From positions 29,777 through 70,650 of the forward strand of contig RDEW01000092.1 of NCBI GenBank assembly GCA_011109175.1: 40,874 nt of DNA. Direction: 5' to 3'. The translations under genes and the position numbers were made by a program. Positions 21,293 to 31,996 of this stretch are shown one piece after another. Origin of the DNA: Dicyema japonicum (taxonomy: Eukaryota > Dicyemida > Rhombozoa > Dicyemidae). A model generated the notes under the pieces. It had not been told where the DNA came from. It ran no database searches and was given only the letters and a program-made list of their open reading frames with translations. The stretch's first letter is position 1. Each line of letters opens with the position of its first letter.

Positions 21293-22355
21293 ATGCATGA
21301 TACGTCAAAGAAAGCGACAAGTAGTCCAATGGAACGTAATCAGCGGACTTTTTCAGAGAAAAGATGAAACACGTGTAAATAAAACTTCAAAATCTTCGCG
21401 GTTAAAACGTATGATTCCCTTAAGCATGAGACGCTAAAATTCTTTACTCGCCTAGGAAATCGGATTTCTGCACGAACAAGAGATTCCCGTGAGAGCTGCT
21501 GGCTATTTGAACGAATCTCGCTCGCCATCGTAAAGGAAATAGCTAAGCAGTCAAGGCGACCTCTGCATCACTATTTTTTGTTTTATTTTGATTTAACAAT
21601 AAAATATTTATGTAATTCGCTCAATAGTTCTTCAAAATTACTAGAATTACCAGCAGCTTAACTAGGTTCGCTGACAGCCTATTAGTTTCACGTACATGAA
21701 CCTCTTGAGAACCAAGTGGGATCCGCTCACCAGGGAACTCGCCCTCTCAGCTTTCCTGCCTCAGTCAACGCTTCTACGGATCTTATGCGTCAGGTCCTAC
21801 TCCGCATAAATGGATCTCAAGAAGAACCAGTAGCATGCATGGGTCGGGAAATTGAGACCCAAAACTTTTAGTGAGATAAAACCAGAACATCAACGGAATC
21901 TCCACGTATGCCTTGCGTCTGCATCGACAATGAAAGCAGTGCTTAGCCTAGATTTTCCCCTCCCTTGGGCGCTTTTGGACGATAACTCCAAGAGAATAGG
22001 GGGTCTGGGTCCGCCTCAAATAGAATACAGCCCTGTGGTCAAGGAAAAGTAATGTAAACCTAAGCTTAGGCAGAACGCACAATTTATTCAAGAAGTAAGA
22101 CAAGTCATGATAATTTATCCAAGGCATTGAGAATGTTCTTGACTTCTTGTTTTTTTGTTGTATGTGAGTCCTATAAGACAATCCGGTTCCACATTAATGA
22201 AACACTGATGGCACTGTCACTCATCACCCAGAAGCATCATGAATGATTGAAAACCGAGGTAACCACATATTTTAATTAATTATATAATATTTTGTTTGAT
22301 TTAATTTAATTTAAATTTGTTTATTCAATATCGTGTTTTCGCTGTGTGATTTTTT
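21293..22355. repeat. Block C2, second copy of block C1
   Basis: Starts immediately after the single n at 21292 and runs into the N gap at 22356. Content and order are as in 10395-11455. Confidence 0.9.
21310..21565 (+). pseudogene. LINE reverse transcriptase C-terminal tail (in C2)
   Basis: Diverged partner of the tail at 10440-10665: LTRLGNRI.ARTRD.RESCWLFERISLAIV can be followed with frame slips. It has its own substitutions, for example AGAGATTCCCGTGAGAGC where C1 has AAAGATCCCCGTGAGCGC. Confidence 0.7.
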
Positions 22356-22835
22356 NNNNNNNNNNNNNNNNNNNNNNNNNNNNNNNNNNNNNNNNNNNNN
22401 NNNNNNNNNNNNNNNNNNNNNNNNNNNNNNNNNNNNNNNNNNNNNNNNNNNNNNNNNNNNNNNNNNNNNNNNNNNNNNNNNNNNNNNNNNNNNNNNNNNN
22501 NNNNNNNNNNNNNNNNNNNNNNNNNNNNNNNNNNNNNNNNNNNNNNNNNNNNNNNNNNNNNNNNNNNNNNNNNNNNNNNNNNNNNNNNNNNNNNNNNNNN
22601 NNNNNNNNNNNNNNNNNNNNNNNNNNNNNNNNNNNNNNNNNNNNNNNNNNNNNNNNNNNNNNNNNNNNNNNNNNNNNNNNNNNNNNNNNNNNNNNNNNNN
22701 NNNNNNNNNNNNNNNNNNNNNNNNNNNNNNNNNNNNNNNNNNNNNNNNNNNNNNNNNNNNNNNNNNNNNNNNNNNNNNNNNNNNNNNNNNNNNNNNNNNN
22801 NNNNNNNNNNNNNNNNNNNNNNNNNNNNNNNNNNN
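22356..22835. other. Assembly gap (480 N)
   Basis: Continuous run of N. Open frames computed across it are meaningless. The sequence to the right (22836) does not continue block C1, so the gap hides a junction. Confidence 0.99.
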
Positions 22836-22984
22836 AACGTCAAAAATTAAAGGAAGCAGGTCATTGATTCTGCTAGACAAATCAGATCGCTTATCGCTGA
22901 TAAATTCTAGGTCAATTTACGGCAAAATCGATTGTTACAATTCATAAAGAAGGTTGCTCAATATCGATCTCATTTATCTAAGTG

Positions 22985-23060
22985 ATCTTAAAAAAAGATT
23001 TTTTGAGGCCCTATGACTTCATTCGTCTCGGCGACAACAATCTGTTATAAAATCTGGTCA
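22985..23060 (-). pseudogene. Possible LINE RT C-terminal fragment
   Basis: The minus strand reads IVVAETNEVIGPQKIFF, which resembles the VVVETSG.FGPKTVSF block of the LINE RT tails at 12-13 kb. Only this motif is present, so the call is weak. Confidence 0.35.
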
Positions 23061-23189
23061 GAGGTTGTTGTATTTGATTATTTAAAGTTCTCTAACTGCA
23101 AATTGGTGTATGCAGATACCATATTGCGAATCATATTTTTCCAGAGAGAATAGATAAACTATGATCCTGTCTGAGCGTATCCCATAATC

Positions 23190-23386
23190 ACGATATCGGA
23201 AAAAAAGAGAAAATGCAGAAGACCTTGAATGCTTAAGAGAGAAAACAAAATAAGAGCTACTTGAAAAAAGATGAAATTATTATGAACGTGCTTGAAGAAT
23301 TTAAAATAAAAAAAACAACGAGAAATTTAATAGCAGTTAAAGAACAGGAAGATATTCCACTGGTCTTATCATATTTCGGCATTTAG
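23190..23386 (+). CDS. Unrecognised coiled-coil-like segment, probably broken
   Basis: One frame gives RKKRENAEDLECLREKTK and stops at TAA. An overlapping frame gives KKDEIIMNVLEEFKIKKTT and VKEQEDIPLVLSYFGI to TAG 23384-23386. Both read like charged helical protein. The segment is not present upstream of block A1, so it is unique here. No family recognised and no intron that repairs the frame. Confidence 0.25.
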
Positions 23387-23653
23387 TAACAAATGTGATG
23401 AGTCCGATGATTGTAAGAGTTAGAAAAGAGAACATAATTCCTATAATTATAAAATTTTTTGAATCATTGGAATTTGTATTTTTTCCATGAGTTTCTTTTT
23501 CAAAACACTCCGACTCTAAAATTCAGGAAAATGCGATTTTTCGTGGCTGTCTGAGTTTTTAGTTGTTTTCCATGTCCGAGATAATCACCACGTTCCCAAG
23601 TTTTAAAGCAGTATCGGTAGGACGAAAGTGTACTTTTAATGGTCTTGAATCAT

Positions 23654-23870
23654 TCAGCGTCGAAGTAGTCTCTTCAGTGATATTGTTGACAACATCTTTC
23701 TTCGTTGAACATCTTCCAGGTCGCCAAGCAAAGACCCGACTATATTCGCTCTCCTCCATATCTCATCGGTAAGTTTGCTTTCTTGTTTGATTGAAATAAA
23801 CTCGGTTTTTTGTTAGTTCATTTTCAGGAATCGCTCTCCAAATAATCTATGAGATTGATTAAGCTCGTCG
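23654..23870 (-). pseudogene. Broken A2 copy of the unrecognised minus-strand gene
   Basis: The basic 3' part (EIWRRANIVGSLLGDLEDVQ, ending LKRLLRR) is retained, but a 16-bp insertion within the Glu-Leu-Ile region shifts the frame and the upstream membrane-span part is deleted. Compare 17095-17567, which is intact over the same span. Confidence 0.5.
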
Positions 23871-24039
23871 ACCTTCATAAATCTTTGGCATGCTCGGACT
23901 TGAAGGAGGTGCCATCCAGGAGGAACTCCTCTAGTTGTTCACGTCAAGCCAAAGCATCGTATATGCGTGCAACTTTAACCGATAAATACAGCAGTGGGAT
24001 CCTAACTAGGGACCATCATTTTTAATCGGATATTAACAA

Positions 24040-24469
24040 ATTAAAATAGAGGAAGTTACAAGCACAGTCAATACCCAGAAAGTAGCGTCCCACAGCCGCA
24101 TTAAGAAACTAAGATTGGACGCAGAAGGAAATGCTATTAAATCTGTTCCGGCTAAATCTGTTCTTTGGCTACAGGACTGAGGATCAAGGAGGTGAAGGAA
24201 ATCTATAAGGGAGAAATAGTTGAAGAATAGCCGATTGAGACAGAAAACACGATTTGTGGGTATTCGAAGATGATAAGCTACATGATGATCACTTTGAAGA
24301 CAGCGTAGGGTATGTTTACGTTACAGGTACGTATGAAATAAACAGTGCACTTTGCAGACCAAACAGAATACTTCCTGGTTCCTTGCAAAAAAGCAGAAAA
24401 CCTTGCCCATTGTTTCTTGTCACAATCTTCAAGAGTAGCAATAAATCCGAAATCTTTATAAACAATTAA
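24040..24469 (+). pseudogene. RUVBL1: RUVBL1 (pontin) remnant, copy 2
   Basis: Same structure as the remnant at 17692-18100: KIEEVTSTVNTQKVASHS, the same internal loss of the ATPase core, then GLRIKEVKEIYKGEIVEE, the same TAG stops and the same 17-nt GT..AG interval (24310-24326). It differs by several substitutions and a 21-bp in-frame insertion (24352-24372). The shared defects show that inactivation came before the duplication. Confidence 0.8.
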
Positions 24470-24557
24470 AATGGATTATTTATAAATTAATTATTAATAT
24501 ATAATATAAATTAGCGGGAGTTTATTTAATTTTATAGTCTTTTGTTGTCTTTTCATT

Positions 24558-25106
24558 ATGTCAGATTTGTATGACAACTTTAATATATATGGACATAAGT
24601 ACTTTGGATTTATCCCCATTGATCTTATAGAAGAAGGTAAATTCGATTTCTTATCCTCATAGTTGTTAAAATAACGATAGAAGAACTCGATAACCTGAAA
24701 AATAACTTACTCCCACTTAGAAACGAGGTACTTACTAAGTAACCAAATAAGACCATTTCCGAGAAGGACTGGACTGACTTTATCGAGAATGCCTACAAAA
24801 AATCTATTGAGTCTACGGACGACTTCATTTTTCGATCATTTGTACCATTCTGTCTCACTTAAGGACTTAATTTCGTCAATTTTTAAGATCCCCGACCACG
24901 TGGCGCTGCCGTGTGATAAAGAAGGCGACAAATATACAAGAGAATGCGACCCTTCTGACAATGAAGTAAATGAGTTGGTGGAAAGATCCTCTCAGGTTGT
25001 CATTGTGGTCACTTAGATTTCGCTTGAACTCATCGATAATAATGATAATATAAGGGACCTTGAAAATTGTATCGAGAAACTGGAGTTTTTGTTAAATGAC
25101 GATTAG
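24558..25106 (+). CDS. MIS12: MIS12-like kinetochore protein, copy 2 (five exons)
   Basis: Exons 24558-24636, 24663-24727, 24752-24841, 24864-24995 and 25017-25106 give the same 151-residue protein as the copy at 18189, with introns of the same lengths (26, 24, 22, 21 nt). By eye the exons differ at two positions: one missense (Thr to Ala in the PDHVTLP segment) and one silent (ATT to ATC). A third difference lies inside intron 3. The reading frame is fully open, so both copies may be expressed. Confidence 0.8.
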
Positions 25107-25194
25107 TTTTTTGATGTTCTTTATTAAATTTGCTTCCATATTTAAATTCGGTGATTTTTAGTCCGGTAGTTAAGTTTTTTACCGATGTTGCCTG

Positions 25195-25600
25195 ACAACC
25201 ACGGATCATTCTACGGAGACATAGATTTGGAGTTGTCTCAGAGGGGGAAACAATTATATGGACTATAAGAAGGACAATAATGGAGGGTACACTGCTTTTT
25301 ATTTTTCAGGTTGCAACGCTTTTGCATGACAGTTCCATTGTGAAAGTGTATTGGTGGTGACGTACCTTAATAACAGGATATGAATATGTATCTTCATGAC
25401 GTGTGAAGGTCTCATCGCTAAAATTGTGGTCTCTGAAGACTTGGATACACTAAGTTTTGAACTAAAAAATGTCGGATGATCAAAGTCTTGGAGTTCAAAT
25501 TGGTCATGTTCTCATTTAACTTGAGAAAGTATCGATTTAAGGAACGTGTGATTGTTGCTAATAAACTGATACTCTTCATTAGTTTATTTATCGGTTAAAC
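25195..25600 (+). pseudogene. Possible membrane-protein gene, copy 2, degraded
   Basis: The start (DNHGSFYGDIDLELSQRG) is kept; the middle is lost to indels. A later part is better than in copy 1: MTCEGLIAKIVVSEDLDTL and SFELKNV are open where copy 1 has a TAA. The membrane span of copy 1 is not open here. Confidence 0.3.
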
Positions 25601-27852
25601 TGATTATTTGAGCCAATGCAAGTCCATGTTGGTCCAATTCTGCCTCCCTAAATTTTTTCGACAAACTATAGATTCAAAACATAATGAATAACGTAATAGT
25701 CTTCTTTTGAAATAAAAAGATGGGTCCTTTGTGACTCTCGCATGACTATTGGGCGTCTCCTGTGTTAAGTTGATCCGATGAAGTGTTTGGTGGATACTAG
25801 AAGGAAGAGAATCTTTAATCAAGTAACCGCATGGTACATCCCAATAATGAAAATCAAAGTTCCACAAGGAGTACTTAAGACAGTTGGAAGACGATAAAAC
25901 ATCAAAGGAAAAAATCTTAAAATATGTTCTTTGGACTCCTCTTGTTCAGTCAATTCTAAGATAATAACGGAGAGTAAAAGACACTGCTTCAGCATAACCC
26001 TGGTCGTTATTTCAACTGTTGATCCAAGAAATTCTCATAATGTATTAAATCAGGTCAAATGTGGAGAGGGGTGATGTTTTGATAGCTTTCAGCTTCAGGA
26101 TGCAGCCTCATTCAAATAATCGGTCTTCCTGTTTTATATATACGGACAAAAATTCATGAGTCTTATAATGACCATAAAATTTAAGTTGATTTTCGTCATT
26201 CTTCCATCAGTTTAAAAAGGGTCCAGCTTTGCAGTTGGGTTCGCTAGATCCTTATTGCAGTTGTTTAGGTTAAATACTGTATGAAAACCAAATAGGGAAC
26301 GAATTCTGTCTTCTCTGTATTTGTTTATTCAAAATTTGACTCTATCAGAGAACAAATAAAATAATAAAATTGGCATCGTCAGGTTTTCTGTCTGATATTG
26401 ATTGGGCTCATACTTTGGAGTATTTCTTAGCTACATTATAGTTGAAAGTAATCCATATAAAAATGGACCAAGGATACTGCCGTTTTACATTTTAGGTTTT
26501 TGTGATTTTTATCATCATCTTAGGTGGCATTAAGGAATCTGCTGTGTCTCATCCAATTATTAGACATCTCCATTGTGACCTTTCAGACATAAAGCTTCCA
26601 ATGGGAGCTACCCTTTATGATCGCAAGCCAAATCTTCCGTAGACATCTTGTCACTTTAGACTCTCCTTTGCTCACTCATATAAGCCGCCTGATCAGCCAG
26701 ATAAATTTTGCTGTGCCGGAGTCATGTACGCTAAACTTCTCTTTGGGTTATAAGTGGATTTTTAACATCTTTTTAAATCTATTTTGTAATTTTGATACAT
26801 TATTTATTTACCCCCAGTTTTTTTAATGAAGGAAACTGGTGGCTATTTCTAAAGAGACGATCAAAAAGAACTATTCACTCTACTTCACTAGGTGACAATC
26901 CCTATTCCAGGCTTGTTCTCACCTTTCAAAAATATGTCCTCATATCGACACACGGAAAACAAACTGATTTTAGTCTTCCAAATAAAGTCAAACAGGAATT
27001 GGTCAATCTACCGGCTTTTCTAGTAAAAATGATTGACACCAGTTTGAATCGTCAAACCCACTATTAACCACTTTATTCCTAGGGTATATCTAAACAGTAC
27101 GATTAAACCAAAATGTATAATAATGGCCTCTTCGCTCTGTTATTTGAAAACATCTCCCTGAAGATATTGAGATTTATGGGTCAACTTCCCGAGTCTTTAA
27201 AATCTTCTCAGATATTTTTTAATTTTAAAGTTTTCTTAAATCAGTAAAGTCAGTTTTTTGAAAAAAGTCTTCAGTATAGCTTGCAGGTATTGGGATATAC
27301 ACCTTATGATTGCGAGCCCGATGTTCTAGAAGTGCCATCGTCTCTTTCTAAGCTTTCCCTTCTGCAGTCCTAAAAACAGAGCGATTAATTTGAAAAAACT
27401 CAGACGTGCTCAGGCCAATCACGTCAGACGTCTCAAATAAGATCGGCTGGAGTGCGAACCGATCCCAAATGTCGCAGTACTTACATCTTTTCGAATCTTC
27501 AACAGTATTCGTTGCAGAAATAACTTAAGGAGATTTGCGTTTGAGAAAGTGTCCGTGCATGTTCAATCCCAAACAAGACACCTCCCTTGGTTCTACGGCA
27601 ATGTTTCTCAACGGGGTCACTAGAAAAATTCAGAGGGTCTCCATGAATTTAAGTTTACAAATAAATAAAATTATATATTAAAAATTTGATTAATATTTGC
27701 ATTGTAAATTTGTCGCAATGTGTTCTTCATGCTGGCCAAATTGCTTTATCTCGCTGATATTCCCTTATATGTACTCGCAACACTTCTTTAAGGACTCTAC
27801 AGTTAATTCACGAGACATAGTCAGGCAGTGAGTCGACTGTGTTTGTAACGAA

Positions 27853-28083
27853 TCAATATGTCTTCAAAAGCATAATGATTAGTGGATAGAAGAACATAAC
27901 CTCTGCACGATTATAATTCCTGTCGATGTATTTCTTGTTATATGTTAGTGTCCCTTTTCCAAGGATGTCAAAAAAGAGAAACTCAATATGATTTCTGATG
28001 CTCTGGAATAGGTAAACAGTCAATTTAGTGTAGGAATCTACAAACAAGGAGGCGTAATTGTTAGACATGGGAGATTGGGGCAC
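27853..28083 (-). pseudogene. ORF with weak integrase-like pattern, copy 1
   Basis: Seventy-six codons: PQSPMSNNYASLFVDSYTKL then TVYLFQSIRNHIEFLFFD. The Y..LFVDSYTKLTVYLFQS pattern recalls the D-strand of copia-type integrases (Y.L..DD.TR...VYFLK). A catalytic D-D-E triad is not demonstrable. An almost identical copy sits at 29938-30168. Confidence 0.25.
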
Positions 28084-29937
28084 ATTTTTTCATAGTGGTC
28101 TATAAGGTGGATTACTGGGTGATTATTAGGNTTAAATCAGGTCAAATGTGGAGAGGGGTGCTGTTTTGATAGCTTTCAGCCTCAGGATGCAGCCTCATTC
28201 AAATAATCGGTCTTCCTGTCTTATATATACGGACAAAAATTCATGAGTCTTATAATGACCATAAAATCTAAGTTGATTTTTGTCATACTTCCATCAGTTT
28301 TGAAAGGGTCCAGCTCTGCATTTGAGTTCGCTAGATCCTTATGGCAGCTGTTCAGGTTAAATACTGTATGAAAACCAAATAGGGAGAGAATTCTGTCTTT
28401 TCTGTATTTGTTTATTCAAAATTGACTCCATCAGAGAACAAATAAAATAATAAATTTGGCATCGTCAGGTTTTCTGTCTGATATTGATCGGGATCATACT
28501 TTGGAATATTTCTTAGCTACATTATAGTTGAAAGCACTTCATATAAAAATGGACCAAGGAAACTGCCGTTTTACATTTTAGGTTTTTGTGATTTTTATCA
28601 TCATCTTAGGTGGCATTAAGGAATCTGCTGTGTCTCATTCAATTATTAGACATCTCCATTGTGACCTTTCAGACATTTAGCTCCCTATGGGAGTTACCCC
28701 TCATGATCGCGAGCCAAATCTTCCGTAGACATCTTGTCATTTTAGGCTCTCCCTTGCTCACTCATATAAGCCGCCTGATCAGCCAGATAACTTTGCTGTG
28801 CCGGAATCATGCACACCAAACTATTCTTTGGGTTATACGTGGATTTTTAAAATCTTTTTTAATCTATTTTGTAAACTGAATACATTATTTATTTACCCCC
28901 AGTTTTTTCAAAGAATGAAACTGGTGGCTAATTCTAAAGAGAAGATCGAAAGAACTATTCACTCCACTTCACCAGGAGACAATCCCTATTCCAGCCTTGT
29001 TCTCACCTTTCAAAAATATGTCCTCATACCTAAACACGGAAAACAAACTGATTTTAGTCTTCCAAATAAAGTCAAACAGGAATTGGTCAATCTACCGGCT
29101 TTTCTAGTAAAAATGATTGACACCAGTTTGAATCGTCAAACCCACTATTAACCACTTTATTCCCAGGGTATATCTAAACAGTACGATTAAACCAAAATGT
29201 ATGATAATGGCCTATTCGCTCTGTTATATGAAAACATCTCCCTGGAGATATTGAGATTTATGGGTCAACTTCCCGAGTCTCCAAAATCTTCTCAGATATT
29301 TTTTAATTTTAAAGTTTTCTTAAATCAGTAAAGTCAGTTTTTTGAAAAAAAGTCTTCAGTATAGCTTGCAGGTATTGGGATATACACCTTATGATTGCGA
29401 GCCCGATTTTCTAGAAGTGCCATCGTCTCTTTTCAAGCTTTCCCTTCTGCAGTCCTAAAAACAGAGCGATTAATTTGAAAAAACTCAGACGTGCTCAGGC
29501 CAATCACGTCAGACGTCTCAAATAAGATCGGCTGGAGTGCGAACCAATCCCAAATGTCGCAGTATTTACATCTTTTCGAATCTTCAACAGTATTCGTTGC
29601 AGAAATAACTTAAGGAGATTTGCGTTTGAGAAAGTGTCCGTGCATGTTCAATCCCAAGCAAGACACCTTCCTTGGCTCTACGGCAATGTTTCTGAACGGG
29701 GTCACTAGAAAAATTCAGAGGGTCTCCATGAATTTAAGTTTAAAAATAAATAAAATTATATTTTAAAAATTTGATTAATATTTGCATTGTAAATTTGTCG
29801 CAATGTGTTCTTCATGCTGGCCAAATTGCTTTATCTCGCTGATATTCCCTTATATGTACTAGCAACACTTCTTTAAGGACTCTACAGTTAATTCACGAGA
29901 CATATTCAGGCAGTGAGTCGACTGTGTTTGTAACGAA

Positions 29938-30168
29938 TCAATATGTCTTCAAAAGCATAATGATTAGTGGATAGAAGAACATAACCTCTGCACGACTATA
30001 ATTCCTGTCGATATATTTTTTGTTATATGTTAGTGTCCCTTTTCCAAGGATGTCAAAAAAGAGAAACTCAATATGATTTCTGATGCTCTGGAATAGGTAA
30101 ACAGTCAATTTAGTGTAGGAATCTACAAACAAGGAGGCGTAATTGTTAGACATGGGAGATTGGGGCAC
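29938..30168 (-). pseudogene. ORF with weak integrase-like pattern, copy 2
   Basis: Differs from the frame at 27853-28083 by one residue (Ser for Asn). See that entry for the tentative pattern. Confidence 0.25.
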
Positions 30169-30274
30169 ATTTTTTCATAGTGGTCTAAACAGTCAATTTA
30201 GTGTAGGAATCTACAAACAAGGAGGCGTAATTGTTAGACATGGGAGATTGGGGCACATTTTTTCATAGTGGTCT
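30099..30274. repeat. 88-bp tandem duplication
   Basis: Units 30099-30186 and 30187-30274 start AAACAGTCAATTTAGTGTAG and are identical by eye. A2 has one unit. It overlaps the start of the 76-codon minus-strand frame. Confidence 0.88.
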
Positions 30275-30550
30275 ATGGAAAGGTGGATTACTGGGTGATT
30301 ATTAGGTTGAAGTCTTGTAGGAAGTGAACAATCAAATCAACTCATTAAGGGAATTGAATAAAGGTGACTTTTTTCGGAGAACAGGCGTTACTTTAGTAAT
30401 ATTGAATCTTCCAGTTTGGCTGGAGTGGGACTAAAAGACATGAAAATATTAAAAACTTTATGATTAGGAAGATTCGGCCATGTAGAACTAGTAATAATAA
30501 AATAATAAAGGAAAAGTTCTAGTTAGGACATCAAAATTTGTATCAAAGTG

Positions 30551-30784
30551 TCATATAGTAAACTCCCACCAAGAACTGCATAATATACAGGAAAAGCACA
30601 TTTAATTTAATTGATTAACCCCGAATACACCGAGAAAGAAGTTAAAGTAAACAACTAATTAAATGTATCATATAGTAAACTCCCACCAAGAACTGCATAA
30701 TATACAGGAAAAGGACATTTAATTTAATTGATTAACCCCGAATACACCGAGAAAGAAGTTAAAGTAAACAACTAATTAAATGTA
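30551..30784. repeat. 117-bp tandem duplication
   Basis: Units 30551-30667 and 30668-30784 start TCATATAGTAAACTCCCACC and differ at one base. No coding content seen. Confidence 0.88.
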
Positions 30785-31156
30785 TCCAGTTTCCACTTCT
30801 ACTGAAAGAGTCCATCCGGAATCAGCATAAAGGGTAAAGAGTTTCAGTTGTGGAAACCCTTCCAGTGGAGTGGGGGAGAGCAAATGATCTTTTTTCGTGC
30901 CGTCCTAGCACTGGGCGCCACCTAGACAGGTGGATCACATGACGCCACTCTAATAGGAAGAGAGAGGAGGAAAAGCCGAACAAAACAGAAACTTCAATCA
31001 ATTAGCCACGAAGCACCACATGGCGCCACGCGGCTAGGATTTTTAATCTAGGAAAACGACATAATATTGTTATATAATAATCTCCACATAATAATTTTAA
31101 ATTTATTGAAACAAAAAATTAAATATAAAAAAAATAAAGTGATTATATTATTACAG
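30785..31156. other. Non-coding stretch before the PKG remnant
   Basis: Contains a short palindrome, CCACCTAGACAGGTGG (near 30931), and related GGCGCCAC boxes at 30916 and 31023. The right end (to TTATTACAG at 31156) looks like the acceptor end of an intron feeding the PKG exon. No upstream PKG exon was found. Confidence 0.4.
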
Positions 31157-31996
31157 TTAGATTATTTACTACATTCTGAGATTCACGATTTGTATATTTA
31201 CTAGAGGAGGTCACTTTGGGAGGAGAACCATGGGTTAATTACGAAAAAGTCACTCTTTTACTTAATTTAGGTAGCATTTCTTCGAGGAGACAACCAGATT
31301 TTCTTTGGGATGTGTTATAATGACCATTGGGTACCTGCACACTAATGGTATCGTCTACAGATACATGAAGTTGAAAACCTAATGATTGACTCACAGGGAT
31401 ACATTAAAATGGTTAATTTCCTCTTATTTTAGGATGACTTTGGATTTGCTAAGAAACTTTCTAAATGCTTTAAACATAGACACTCTATGGTACTCTTGAA
31501 TATGTAACCTCTGAAATAGCCCTCAACAAAGTACATGACTGCTGTAGATTATAGGTCTTTGGGGTACTCATATTTGAGTAACTAAGTGAAAGGTAATCTT
31601 ATTTACTCACTACAGTCTCACATTTGTTGACAAAGATCCATTATTAATGTACAAACAGATCTTTAAAGTAATCGCCTCCATTGACTATCCTCGATTTGTC
31701 GGCTTACGAGTTCGTAGTTTCATGTCTTCAGTATTTAAACCCTCACTTTTTGAACGTCTTGGATTTACTAAAAATAATATTGATGAGATTAAAACACATC
31801 CGTATATTCTATCTTTTATATTTCAGATGTTTCAGGGATTTGATGCCTAAGCTGTCTTCTTTAAAACTTAAGAATAGTTTACTCCCCATTGTAATGATTC
31901 ATGTGAGTTTTAGATTTGAATTCCACTGATACCAGAAATTTCTATAAATTTCAACCAGAACATGATTTACCTGAAGTACCTTCTGGATGGGACTCG
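31157..31996 (+). pseudogene. cGMP-dependent protein kinase (PKG) catalytic-domain pseudogene
   Basis: Five exon pieces align in order with the PKG kinase domain: TF*DSRFVYLL, VTLGGEPWVNYEK, HFFEETTRFSLGCVIMTIGY, HTNGIVYRYMKL, ENLMIDSQGYIKM, DDFGFAKKLSK, YGTLEYVTSEIALNK, FVDKDPLLMYKQIFK, ERLGFTKNNIDEIKTHP, and a tail FQPEHDLPEVPSGWDS. Introns at 31249-31274, 31412-31432, 31593-31615 and 31802-31826 are 26, 21, 23 and 25 nt. Defects: TGA for an Arg codon in the first exon, at least three frameshifts, and Tyr for the catalytic Asp of YRDLK. The C-terminal DF-stop is replaced by a repeat. Introns show it is not a processed copy. Confidence 0.85.

Larger units (their letters stand above)
23530..28130. 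repeat. Block A2: second copy of the gene-bearing duplication
   Basis: Follows block A1 from 16976 onward with small and large indels, then runs on past A1's end into unique sequence (27655-28130) that is copied only at 29740-30300. It ends at the single n at 28131. Confidence 0.9.
28132..30300. repeat. Block A3: third, partial copy of the A distal region
   Basis: Begins right after the single n at 28131 and follows 26046-28110 of block A2 closely, including the NRQTHY frame (to 29151) and the minus-strand 76-codon frame. It contains no MIS12 or RUVBL1. Confidence 0.9.

Noticed and set aside
22311-22947. Four long open frames on both strands across the N gap
   Set aside because: They consist almost entirely of unknown residues from the 480-base N run.
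24789-25016. 75-codon frame starting at an internal ATG as a separate gene
   Set aside because: Its first part is out of frame with MIS12 and it runs through intron 3 and ends inside intron 4. It is a shadow of the MIS12 exons.
16976-27655. Most 60-90 codon frames in blocks A1 and A2
   Set aside because: They recur because the DNA is duplicated. Apart from the RUVBL1, MIS12, minus-strand and NRQTHY readings, they show no family motif and often overlap real exons in the wrong frame.
31157-31996. Reassigned stop codons (ciliate code) to explain internal stops
   Set aside because: The breaks include TGA as well as TAA, several true frameshifts and loss of the catalytic Asp, while MIS12 reads with the standard code.
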